Assembly (NCBI GenBank): GCA_036346225.1
Contig: JARFIW010000663.1
Span: forward strand, 3,264,758-3,328,757
DNA length: 64,000 nt
Source of the DNA: Platerodrilus igneus
Taxonomy: Eukaryota > Arthropoda > Insecta > Coleoptera > Lycidae
Direction: 5' to 3'
Shown here: one piece after another, positions 41,706 through 53,630 of the stretch
Numbering within the stretch: position 1 is the first letter of the stretch
Layout: every line of letters starts with the position of its first letter
Notes under the pieces: generated by a model
The model's database searches: none
Told to the model about the DNA's origin: nothing
Seen by the model: the letters and a program-made list of their open reading frames with translations, nothing else
Translations under genes and position numbers: made by a program

Positions 41706-42132
41706 GAGAACATACGGCAAAAGGGTCACCAATTCAATGTAAAAATTGGGGACAACAGTGGCGGCTAAAACCGGTGGCGCTTTGAAGGACTACTAGTGAA
41801 AACAAGAGCTATTAGCGTGAAATTCAAAATATTAAGGTTATAAGATTAACCTAAAAACTTGTTTTCAAAACTCAACCATATGTATGAAATAGGTTGAATT
41901 AAATTCATTTATTTATCATATATGCTTAAATGAATTTGTATTCAACCTGTTTCGTACATATGGTTGAGTTTTGAAAATAAGTTTTTAGGGTAATCTTATA
42001 ACCTTAATATTTTGAATTTCCCGCTATTACCTCTTGTTTTCAACAGTAGTCTCTCGCAGCGCCACGGGTTATAGCCACCATTGTTGTCCCAACTTTTTAC
42101 AAGTACTTGATAACTCTCTTACTGTATGTTTC
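41706..42132. mobile_element. Fold-back palindromic element, copy 2 (complete)
   Basis: It is a near-perfect hairpin of about 427 bp. It begins AGAACATACGGCAAAAGGG and ends with the inverse, CTCTTACTGTATGTTTC. Matching blocks run inward through GGCGGCTAAAACCGGTGGCG, GAAATTCAAAATATTAAGG and TTTTCAAAACTCAACCATA to a small central palindrome (AGGTTGAAT ... ATTCAACCT at about 41890-41945). It has no coding capacity, so it is a miniature inverted-repeat element. Copy 1 lies at 18720-18989 and abuts it once gypsy-2 is removed. The transposase superfamily is unknown. Confidence 0.75.
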
Positions 42133-45100
42133 TTTATGGTAAACATATACTATTTCTATTGTCTTTCACAGCCCCTATGATCTTCAGACGCCGTTGCGCA
42201 CTGAATGACTTGATGCATATGTACAACGCGGACCTGGTCGTTATATCTTGAATCGAATACAAACACTGCAGGTCATTGCATGGTAGCGATTAGATCTCTA
42301 ACAAACAACTTATTTACACATGTTTTACACCTATTAAAATTTCAATTGCATTACCTTGATTGGGGTGGTGGTATATTATTAGCAATGATGTGTAAAGCAA
42401 TTTGGATCCACATAAAATAAAACCAGTTTTCTTTACTCACGTGCTCAATTTGTTTATACAAATCTTAGTGGTTCACGCCAATGGTGTTAAAGAATAAGAG
42501 ACATTAAGAAGGGTATTGCGGAATGTACACTGTTTTCAACAGCTTTGTTTTTCTCTAATACATTTCTAAACTCGTCAGTGATGCTATAACTCTGAAAGTT
42601 TAACTGATTGTTTGGAGTACATTACATCTCTGTTAATAATGTAAACTGTAATTAGGATTTTAATGACAAAATAAGATAATTGCGAGAAGTAATAATCATA
42701 CTTTATTATGTCAGACACATAATCGAGATACGGTTCTATAGTTTTTTATTTGATATAGTAAGTTATAAATAAATGATTAGTTGTAGCTTCGATACATCTC
42801 TTTTTTTCGATATTTGGGCACTTAGAAAAGCCTTCAGCAGGAAATACCATTAAATTCGTATTAAATTACCACAGAGTCGGAAATTACGACAATTAATTCT
42901 CTTCAAGCCGTAAAATACCGCTACTACAAACATTGCAATGCGATTTATGATACTAGCTGATTAAATCAACTCCCACTCTTCTCAGAATTGAACATTAACG
43001 TAATCGCTATACTATAATATACACTAAATATAGAGGAAGTAAACATTTCATATACAACGAAGTAATACTTTATGTTTGCTGAATATAATAGGACTCGAAG
43101 TAGAAAACCAGTTGTGGCCTTTTCTAGCAAATTTTTCTTTTTATTAATTAACTACCACGAACAATAATAGTAACTTTCTAAACAAGTTACAGTAGTGATA
43201 AACTGAGATATTTGGTTGATTAAGCTTTCACTAGACTTCACCACTTGCTTGCTCTCTAAGGTTAAATGGTGCTGGATGAACTTTGTGCTGTTTCCTTAAA
43301 AAATTGATAAGGTTGAAGGTAAGCTTTTTAGTGTGTATCATGGTATTTAAGTCAAGTAATTAGTGTACTCTCAGTATAGGCATTTGTCACGATCAAAGTT
43401 CTGCTATTTAAAAAAGTATTTTCAGTGAGGGTGTTTTTACAATGTAACAAATACGATTTTCTGCTTTTTAAAAATACGCTTTTGTTCCATACACCTATTC
43501 AATAAATATTAAATTGCAATAGAAACAATATATTACAAATTCATACATAGGGCCACATCTATATTTAAATAGCTAAAATAAAATTCTAGAACTCTCTATT
43601 TGTATGTATCTTGATACAATATCCCCCTTTTTCTGCGCGCGCCCGGATAAGCCACGTAGCCTCGTGGTCAAGCTTCATTTTGATATCAGCATGTAATCCG
43701 AATACAAGTTAGCGTGGGCCTGCAGGTTTTTTGATAAAACATGCCGTCCCAGAGAGAAGTAAGGTGGTGTCAACGGATACCATGGCTTCATTTTTAGTTG
43801 TAGCACCGACCTAAGATAGTCATAAATACATTTCTACGGTAGGTAAATAATTCTCAAACTTATCTTTAAAATCATTTTTTCCGTTTCTTTTCAGCGCAAG
43901 TACCAAGTATTACAGTACGCAAGTATTAAGTTTTAAGTTTTAAGTTTCAAGTTTTAAAGTTTCAAGTAATTAAGTAATATTAAAAATCAAGTATTACGCG
44001 AGCTTTAATCAAGTAATAAGTATTCAATATCAAATATTAAGTATCAAGTATTAACATGTGATTTATCAATTTGTGGAACGATGGAACTTTCGTGTATAAT
44101 TATTATGGAACACAGAAGCCCTTTTAGTTGTTAACTGTTTAGAAACTGGTTGAGCTGTAGATGCAGTTTTGATTGTTGCTAGACGAGATGGTGGAAATTT
44201 CCACATACCCTTGTGTCAGCTGCGCGCAACCACATTTGTAAGTACGTAGATGTATAAAAAAAATTCGGCCGCCAAGCAGATATTCAGCGGTGAGTCATCC
44301 TCCATTTTATAGCTATATTCATTTCAAGGAACAATCATTTACGATGTACAAATAATTTTCGAAGATTCTATATATGTTTATTTAAAGTTGATACTTGAAA
44401 TTTTTGTGAAAGTTTTATGGTTATTTCATTTGATACACTTAAAATTTATTTCAAACTTTAATATTTGAATAATGCATAAATGTCCTTATCATTTTCAAGG
44501 TATTTCTATAAGATAATTTTGAAGTTACAAGGTTATATTAAAATGTTTGCATAACTAAACACGTGATACGATATAACCTTTCGGTTTATTAAGGGATTTT
44601 TCCTATTGGGTTTTCTTTCTGTGTGACCAGCTGAAAGGCACCAGAAAATTTTACGAGAATTTCCAGTAAGCGGATAGAGCCCACGGCAAGTTCTGATGGA
44701 AAATGGCTCGTAGTTGAGGAAATCTCAAAGGCTAAGCGGCTAGTCGAACTATTTGCTCTGGGTGGAACATGAGCTGTGGGTCGGGATTGGACTGCGACCA
44801 AAAATATAAAGAATATGGCGCCACCGAATTTTTCTATACAAAGAAGACCTTACTTAAGTCCCTTGTACAAGGCGAATGCGGAAACCTTTATTCAATTACC
44901 GCTATACAATTTATTAAAGACAACACAATCCCTAAAGTTTCTTACTTTATGGCTCGACTTTGACCTTTACACATCACTGCTACACCTGTGAACAGATTAA
45001 ACAAAGAATAGCACTGTTTGTGCCTTTATACCCAAAGTTTTAAAAACTTAATTCGAATCAACTTTCATTCATTCCAATTAAAAAGAATAGTCTTGACCAA

Positions 45101-45581
45101 AATAAAAATCTATTCCTTCTGTATTCAGTTATTGTGCTATTTACAAAACATCTTTTCAGTTTTAATATAATTTTGATTAATTTCATTCATGAAAATTATT
45201 TACAAAGGTACTGGGTATAATAAGTACCTTCCAGTTTAAAATATGGTCATTTCTATAAGAAATATCTAGCCAAATTTTATTTAAAAATGAATAAGCCTGA
45301 AGTTGCTTTCTGAACAATTACTTAAAAATAACAATTTCGGTTGGTTTGAGTAGATCTACTATAACCTCACAATAAATTATTCCACTCAGCTATTACTGAA
45401 ATAGGAAACGTAGAAGTTTAATTTCTAATGATTCGAGCAAACCATGTTTCAAATAATAATATCTACTTTCATAAATGGTAGATTTTAACTTTCCCTATCT
45501 CACAATGACATCTTCGTAATTTCAATGTATTAATAAAAGATTTAGAATTGAAAAATTTACAGGTTCCTGTTGCTTAATATG

Positions 45582-45631
<50 letters not shown>

Positions 45632-46915
45632 TGTCTTTGACCTACTTTGAAGTTCAAATTACTTGAATAAACAAAAATTATCTATCTACTATATCCATAA
45701 TACAGCGGACATACGAAAGCATTTAAATAAAGGTAATCTCCAATTCAGTACAAGCAAATTTGCTGCTTATTGAAGCTCCAAACCACATCACGGCGTCCAT
45801 TTTAAGTAATTGATACTCGTCAAATCCACACTCGAACAAAGGGTAAATTCTTAAATTTTCTTAAATTTTCTTCTTGTGTGTTGATTAAATTTACGTTAAA
45901 CAAAAGTTCTGTTAACTAAAGGTTGCATGTTTTTTCAAAGCTAAACATTATTTCCAATTTACGTATTATTTACAAGTTGCATATTAATTAAAGTTGCGTG
46001 TAAATTAAAGTTACGTATAAATTAAAGTTGCACTGAAAAATCTTTATTTAATATGGTTACAGAATCAATACTACTTACTGTTAACCACCGGCCCTTCAAC
46101 AAAATAATTCCTCGTCATCTGCGAGCTATTTTCCAGCAAGTGGACAACAAAAGTGAGCTTCGAAGACGACGTTATCTCACGAAAACAACTTTAAATCTTA
46201 CATGCTTCCAACATGTACATACCTCAAACGTCATCGTCCTTGTGTTCAAGGAACAATTCGACTTCTTCTGACGACGGCTGTATTGGAAGTGATCATATCA
46301 CGCGGGTTACCGCCTGGCAACAAGATTAACCTTACAATTGTCTAACAGAGGGAGCTCTAGGAATGACACTAATTGAAAAGTATCTTTCACCGCATAAATT
46401 ACAATTTGAATTGAAAGCTAATATTTTATTGGACAATATGTAATATTTATTTAGTGGATTGTGTAGCATTATTATGCATTAAATTGGTTTTTATTAAATA
46501 AATAGATTAATTATATGTAGACATAATGATAGAAAATGAAATCGTTACAACGATAAGAATTGTTTGCCAAATTATAGTGTATAACATTTTTTGACAGTAC
46601 ACCTAAAGTACAGCTTAATGCCGACAATAAGTATTTTTTCACCTTTGATTCCATAAAGTATATCTGTTAAAAAGTATTGTTCTATAATCCACAAAAATAA
46701 TTTTTGAACATTTAACTTGATTTTTGTAAACTGAACAGGATCCTATTCAAGTATCATGATTTAACTGTAACATAAAAATGAAAATCTTATATTTTTTATA
46801 GAGAATTAATGTAAACTATGCAATTAAAAATGTCCCATAAATATTCAGAGATTAATGTTAAATTGTAATATAGAAACTGTTTGAAAGTCTCCGTACAGAT
46901 AACTTTGTACAAACA

Positions 46916-46952
<37 letters not shown>

Positions 46953-47980
46953 AAATTAATAGAAAGAATGATAAGTTGTCGTAAAGCTTTCTTTCATTAA
47001 AGTCAGCAGTAATTGTTCTATAGAAGCAAACAATCACACTTATAATATTTTCGTATTGAAGAAAGATATTATTGGTGTTGAATTTAAAAGTTTTTTTTGT
47101 AAGTATAATTTTGACTAGTGGATCTATTTATAATCTATTTTTGGTGATAAAGTGACTAGGCTCTAATGTAGCACTAGTTAAAAAATGTTTAGATGTGGTT
47201 AAATTTTCAGATAGTACGAGATCGTCATTCCTATTCCAGATTGCAGAGACAAAAGTAAGTATTTTTTTTTTGTATGTTGCTTGTCTTAAGTTTTTTTCTT
47301 TCGAAGATTTCCGTATCTGATCTTCGGATAGATTCTTATTATAACATTCATTAAGATACGGTGGCGTCCAATAAAATTTCTTTTTTATCGTATACCATCC
47401 TACGATCCTAGCTCATAGCTCTGCCCTAAGTTGAAAAAGCTTAGCTGGCTGGAAGATCTCTTTAGAGGGACCTTTTTCTCTCAAAGCCATTTAACATCCT
47501 TTTTACCCTGGGCTTAAACGTCAAACAGGAACCCCTCGTAATCTATCGAGGCTCTGCCGCCTATAAGGTAGTGTAAACATACTATTTACTTTTTGAGAAA
47601 TTTAGTATGCAACAACGTTAATTACAACGGGTAGAAGCAGTACAATCATTTACTGTATTTACCTAGTTGTGGTCACCTAGGTGGCCACAATAGAAGCACT
47701 AGATTCTATTTTTGGCCATTCTAGATATTTAATGCGTAGATGTGAGTAGATAATACTACCTTTATACAGGCACAAAATCGACCATTTTTACATGTAAATT
47801 CCCATGAGGAAGCTCAAGGTTTATTTTGCACTTTTTTGTACCAAGCAGTGAAATCCCCATAAGGAGGATCCGTGCGTCAATTCAGGTCACTTTTCAGTCT
47901 AACACCCAGGACGGAGGAGTCTATTACTTTCAGTTTTTAAGAATAGGATAACACTAAACTATATAAAATTTTATTGAGGA
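42133..47980. other. Unassigned AT-rich DNA with microsatellites
   Basis: No gene or transposon domain was found in about 5.8 kb. Present are (AT)n runs at 45584-45629 and 46919-46949, a low-complexity AAGTATTAAGTTTTAAG-type patch at about 43905-44050, and short TAAATTAAAGTTGCGTG-type repeats at about 45950-46030. Small frames near 44589-44991 and 46053-46271 have no recognisable motif. A GC-richer patch at 43625-43790 and another at 47800-47930 may be eroded repeats. Confidence 0.5.
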
Positions 47981-48111
47981 TAATATATTTACAATCAATA
48001 TTCTACATTCGTATTAAGTATTATATTTCTTCTTGCTCCATAATTGAATAATGTCCAACAGGAATGTTGCATATGAACCAGGAAGTAAGTGGCGTTTATC
48101 ATCATGTGAGC

Positions 48112-51100
48112 TTAAGGCAATCCTCTCCTGAGCGATGGTGTGAACTTGATGCGTGGATATTGAATTAGATTCTGCGTTACAAATACTTTCTTGTAATCTT
48201 CTATACAGTCGACATAATCCTCAAACGTAATTCTATTCTTTATCACCAATCTTTCAATACCTTTAGTTTTCTTTGTAACACCAAAGTTTTGCATGTCAGA
48301 TGATTCTTCCTCTTCTCGTAAGACTTCAGCTTCTTCTTCCTCGGCTGTCTTAAAAATCCTCGTCGCATACATCTTTGATCGTAACCCAATAAAATTTGTC
48401 TTAAGTCGCCCATTATTTTCGTCTTTCATCATCTCCTATACTTTCTTGTTAATTAGCGGAATTCCATAATTGTTGTTAGCAGGATGCTCGAAAGTATCGA
48501 AACGTTGCTGACAGTTCCGTTTCATAGTTTCATAAGGATCCTGATTTATTATTTTATAAATAATAGTATTCGTATTTGTGTTAAGAACTCGGCACCTATC
48601 TCTAATGGCTGAGTTAATATATCCATAGTGAAAATCGTAGATTGTCAACTTGGCTTTATCGAGGATACACATACCAACATGTATAGGTTTATTAAAATAT
48701 ACTTCAGATTTAGGAAGTTCCACTGCTACAAGGTTTTCATCGAAGATTGTGACATTTTTGAACAACGGGCCGGATATCCTGGCTTTAGCTCCATATCTAC
48801 CATCCCAGTTTTGCACAAGCTTCATATTACAATGTTTGCGTATATTTTCCATCATTTTCCCAAAGACTGCATTCATTAGCTTGAACAAGTTCTTCTCAAA
48901 TTCATTCTTTGCACGTTTCCGAAGTTCAGTATTGAGATCAATGTAAGATATTAGCCAGCAGCTTTGTTTAAATTTTAGTACTCAATAAATTGCAGGTAAT
49001 TTAAGTCCATTTTCCAAAGCTTGTTTCAGATTTTTAAAATGGATCACATATCTTCTCTTAGCATTTATTGTAGTTATTAATTTGGTACTTTGAGTTTTTG
49101 GTACAGACGGTTTTCCAGTCTTCGGATCAATGTGCTCTAGACAGAATAGGATGTCTTTATGTAAATCATGAACAGATTCTGGATACTCCAAATCCACCTC
49201 TAAGATATAGCCATCTTTCGCATTATCAGGAACTGATGTCACGTCGATGTAGGTGTCCACCCATTCAAATCCTCCATAGGGCAATGGTTGGCTCATCGCC
49301 CATTCTTATTGATTATTAACGCCATAGTACATAAGGTACACATCGGGGTTGGAAGGCTCATACGTTGGTAAATATTTATTGTTCGCCGATGCACACTGTT
49401 CCCAACACACTTGACTAATTCCCCTTCGTATACCTTTCTCAATAAATAACAGCTGATCAATGTCAGTTAATAACTCAAGTTCCTGCCGTGTATACTTCAA
49501 CATTCCGTACCAAGTGTATCCTGGAAGGGTGTAATAGTGAGCGGGGTCTAGTCCATAAGTTAAATTACAACTTGCACGAAACTGTTCAAATACTTCTGCC
49601 ATTAGCATCACAGCAGTCTTGAGATATGTCAGAGTACGGTCCCAGGTTTTGAATATTAAATGCTTCCCACACTTTTTGTGTATGCGCATACTGCTTCTTA
49701 GTAATTTCTCTACCTTCCAGCATGTTATAAAACTCTTGCTACATGCAGCGACGTAGTCAACAAAAAAAGAAACAAAGAAGAAAGAAAGAGAAATTAACCG
49801 GGCTCAGCCGGTGAGTGGGCGGAGTATAATACCTACAAAAATTAAATAAGGCCTGAAATAAAAATAAATTAATAATAAACAATTATTGTAAAGCGGGCTT
49901 ATGATGAACAGGTAAAACATACAGGATGTTAATGAAGGATTTAAGAATAGCAACGGAATTGATTTAACTAAAAAACAAATTAAAGGGAAAAAGGGGTATT
50001 TAATTTATCCCGAAAATAAACGTAACACTATTGTTGACTAGGTAGTGAAGTGTAACCCAACTTTTCAAACGAATTAATATAATCATATTGATATATACCT
50101 TTTTAGTTAGTAATTCAAATTTCTCATTTGTCAATCCAAAAAATTAATTTTTTAACAATGGATATTCGTTTAGATATGTAGCCAATGTTTCTAAGGATGA
50201 GCTCATAAAGCGGAAGCTATCGATGAATCTACAGTTGACCAAGTTTTCAGGAATTATTTTGAGAAGGAGATATATTTTTCCTTAGTTACTGGTAACACTT
50301 CTACACGACCATCTAAATTAACGGCAATACTTTTAATTACGAAATGGCTATCGTTTCCACTTAGGTTGTGGAAAACTATCGGAATGATATGAGAATCTTG
50401 ATATGTGATATTACAGTTCTCATGCGCAAGTCCTCTATAATTATTAGTCGGCACTAAATGATTATGGTCCCGAACTTTTGTATCCTCTAAACTGAAAAGC
50501 TCCTCGCAAATATAACAATGTGTTGCGGCCGTAAAAGCAGCTTTCAGTTCTTGTGTCAACGAAGACATATCATTGGGACATAAGATTACCGTCTCAACGT
50601 CTTCTGCAAACTGTCGTAGTTTTATAGTAAACCACTTCACACAATCTTTGCCACGATATGATCGATAAAACGATAAAGAGTCATCATAGTCACATTTTAT
50701 ATAATATCCTACACTATATGGTACATGTACTTGATACTTCTTTTCCTTTCCAGTAGACTTTAAGTATACATTCCAGATCTGCATCTATCACGAACAGAAC
50801 TTTTACTTTGTTTTTGAAATTTTTGAAGCAAAGGATCTTGTCTTCTTCTGTTGGCAGTCGAGGTATACATAATTGTTTCATTTTATAATCGTTGGTATGA
50901 TTTATCAGTTTTTCCTCGGTACTAAAGTAGTGTAGATAGCGATCGCAGAAATGTTTCTTTGCATGATATAAACTTAGTTGCGATGAAACCAGTCGACTTA
51001 GGTCTTTAATCCATACATAGTGGGTGTTGAACGATTCATTTCTATCGGTGTATTCAAAGCTTTCCATATCCTCATCATAATATTGGTTATGAATCATTAG
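48112..51100 (-). pseudogene. Polinton DNA polymerase B relic (second Polinton)
   Basis: Pieces run in order on the minus strand. 51097-50714: HYVWIKDLSRLVSSQLS, FCDRYLHYFSTEEKLINHT and exonuclease motif DADLECIL. 50784-50254: an HNH-like CYICEELF/VRDHNHL block and exonuclease II in FHNLSGNDSHF. About 50235-50150: RFIDSFRFMSSSLETLATYL. About 49760-49306: the GLDPAHYYTLPGYTW block and motif A as YLMYYGVNN (the family's Asp is Gly). 49296-48982: MSQPLPYGGFEWVD. 48888-48436: motif B KLMNAVFGK, and motif C as NTNTNTIIY where Asp-Thr-Asp is expected. 48432-48112: the C-terminal part. At least six frame changes. Both polymerase aspartates are lost. It would have replicated the element by protein priming. 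Confidence 0.88.
49760..50150. other. Non-homologous segment inside the polymerase relic
   Basis: About 390 bp between two polymerase blocks that are normally about 60 residues apart. It holds GAAAGAAAGAGAAATTAACC-type purine-rich sequence and AT-rich DNA. It is probably an inserted or diverged segment, but no ends were identified. Confidence 0.35.
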
Positions 51101-51127
51101 GAGATTAACATGATTATTTTTCTTATT

Positions 51128-51600
51128 CTACGGTACCAATATGGGAACGCTAGTGAACTCGTGTTTAATTAAATTCCAAAATGTGAAACTACTTCTTACT
51201 GAAATGTCACGGACCGTAGATCGCAGATGAATATACAAAGCGCTCTTGATACTATTAGAACAATAACCTCGCCTTGTGTAATCTTTGACAGTTGGAAAAG
51301 TTTTTGACACTATTTCAGACAAAACAATAACATATTCCTTGCAAATTTAATGAGCGCCACAACAACGAAGGCTTTCAAGGATTAATTCATAAACACACAG
51401 AACATCTATAATCCTTAAACACAGATTGTAAGTTTTCGAACAGGTCATTGGCGTAGCATAATTTGTAAAAAAATTAATGTCTGCATTCAGCTCAAACTTT
51501 CGTTCCAACATTGTCGATCTTATATCGCTATTGATAACACGATAGAATTTTTGCCGGTTATTGAGTGGAAACACACACAACTCTTATAAGTTGAAAACTA
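51128..51600 (-). other. Sequence upstream of the polymerase relic
   Basis: Two open minus-strand frames (51322-51128, 64 aa; 51580-51347, 77 aa) adjoin the polymerase on its N-terminal side and may be its beginning or another Polinton gene. I do not recognise motifs in them. They have coding-like composition (for example SDIRSTMLERKFELNADINF). Confidence 0.3.
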
Positions 51601-52049
51601 ATGCAGCACACCATAAAATGAAATGTTAATTAAAAACAGAGTTTTTGCAAATTTTATACATGCATGGTTTCCCTATAGTAAGGGACAAAGAATACTACTA
51701 TAGTAAGCCTGCTTATTGTAAAAAGCGATTAAAAGGCGCAGCAAGGGACGGCAGTCTTGCTGGTTAAAAGATATTGGAGAAGAGTCTGTTGGTGTCGGGC
51801 AATTCTCAATAATTTACAAGGTTGTTAGGAGTTGGCTGTTATTGATACGGCTTTTTGCTAAAATCTTTAAAAAACTTCGTTGTGGAAAGATATGAGAACC
51901 TACCACAATATTTCTCACGTATGCGTGACCTAAAAGACGAACTATGTATGATGGAAATCTCACAAATAAAATTCTTGTCCTGAGGTAAAATATCCCCTCA
52001 TTTGGATCTCCGGGAGTGGGTACTTGGAGCTTGTCATTGTAAGAATTTA
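51601..52049. other. Unassigned DNA before LINE-2
   Basis: About 450 bp with no gene. The last 80 bp (from about 51970) may be the 5' region of the LINE that follows. Confidence 0.4.
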
Positions 52050-52620
52050 AAGCAACGGTTTGATTTAGTGATAGGGACTTGGAATGTAAGGTCATTACTT
52101 AGAGCAGATAAGTTAACGAATTTATTAGTCGAAATGAGAAAAGAAAAGCTGGACAGTATAGGTATTAGTGAGGTGAGATGACCAGGTGGTAATGACTTTT
52201 GGAAAGATAATTATAGAATAATTACAACTTCTTCAACTAATGAACAGGCAGGCGCAGGAATAGTGTTAGGTAAAAGATTAGGACGTAAAGTTAAAGAGTA
52301 CTTACAATTTAGTGATAGAATAATTATGGTTAGATTGAGTACGAAACCCACAGACACTGTTTTAGTATAGGTTTACATGCCAACAACTCTGTACGAAGAT
52401 GAGGAAGTAGGTATACGAGGATATAAATAGTTTAGTGGGAAAAGTAAAGGAAGACGAGAATTTAATAGTTATGGGCGATTTTAATGCGTCAGTGAGAGAA
52501 GGTAGTGAGGGAAAAGTGGTAGAAAAATTTGGGTATGGTAGACGAAATTTCGGAGGAGAAAGATTAGTTGAGCTATGCCAGGAACATAGATTAGTAACTG
52601 TAAACACCCTACTCTAACAA
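52050..52620 (+). pseudogene. LINE-2 endonuclease, first part
   Basis: The apurinic-type endonuclease of a non-LTR retrotransposon, which nicks the target DNA. The frame starts FDLVIGTWNVRSLLRADKL (the Asn of the first motif), then SIGISEVR with the catalytic Glu, immediately followed by a TGA where Trp is expected. QAGAGIVLGKRLG and a Tyr-Met-Pro block follow. In another frame (52435-52617) VMGDFNASVREGSEGK gives the Asp-Phe-Asn motif. The domain is cut at about 52640 by an inserted element, and its last part resumes at 53631. It belongs to the same LINE as 53631-55785. Confidence 0.8.
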
Positions 52621-52641
52621 CATATTAGAAAAAGATATATA

Positions 52642-53630
52642 GTTGAAATCAAATAAAGTCAAGCATGACTCATTATTCAAATCTGTAGGAACTAATAGTA
52701 GCACAACGTATTTCTTAACTTTATATAGTCGTCGGTTAAACTTTATTAAAGGTGGGAAAAATAGCAACGATTAAAGAACACGTTAAATACATTAAACGAA
52801 CGCGCTTTAAAGTGACTCGTGATACCTGGATTGAAAAATATTATTGAAAGAGCGACTCATCTCTACACTTCAGTCGGTCCATAAACAAGTTATAGGTTAT
52901 GACGGTTATGTAGGTTTCTATTTAATTACCCAATTGGATATTTTGTTCCGTGAACAATTATATTTAGATTATAAACAAAGCAATGCAAAGGTTTATTGAA
53001 GAGTATGCAAGAATCAAACTGTTAAATTTATTACAATATTAAAACATCGAGCGTGTGTGTGCAAAATATCTCAAATAAAATTCCATATTGTAGTTTGTCC
53101 GGTTGAAGAAATTTTGATTTTGGATACGATTAGAGCTAATAATTTAGGGGTTCTACGACTTGCCGATTTACAATATCAATATAATTGGAATAGCGAAAAC
53201 ACTTTCAGTTTACTGAAAGCTCTAACGTATTCCTTTCCTTGTGGTAGCCAACACACTTGGCCGATTTAAATTGTCACGTTGGTGGTAATGATGTAATGAT
53301 TGTATCCTTTTTTAACTTTTGAAAGCAAACAAGTTTTCTGTAAACGAGTTTGTTGTATATCAGAATTATCTTTAAAAGAAAAGTAGAAAATCGCAACAAA
53401 GCACAAATTCTAACCTAACCTTAAAATGTTTGACAATTAATTACAAACGGAAATATTTTATGGGCATACGTTCAGAGTGGTTGCATTGAATTATACAGCC
53501 GACGAATATTTTTCTAGCTATCCTTTTTAGATGGGGGAGAGCCAGGTAATAGAGTAGCATAACAATATTGTGACTGTGTTTTATTCAAATGCACAACGAT
53601 GAGTCATGCTTGACTTTATTTGATTTCAAC
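52642..53630. mobile_element. 989-bp inverted-repeat element inside the LINE endonuclease
   Basis: A 32-bp perfect terminal inverted repeat starts GTTGAAATCAAATAAAGTC on the left and mirrors it on the right, ending CTTTATTTGATTTCAAC. It splits the endonuclease between codons for RY and WKAPG-type residues. No clear target duplication is seen (ATATA versus CCTGG). Inside, near 53529-53560, a stretch resembling the adjacent LINE (GAGAGCCAGGTAATAGAGTAG versus the target's GCGCCAGGTAATAGGGCTAG) occurs, so the element or its insertion is complex. A 70-codon frame (53057-53269) has no recognised motif. Confidence 0.6.

Noticed and set aside
46053..46271. 72-codon frame, basic middle
   Set aside because: No recognisable family. 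Surrounded by AT-rich repeats.
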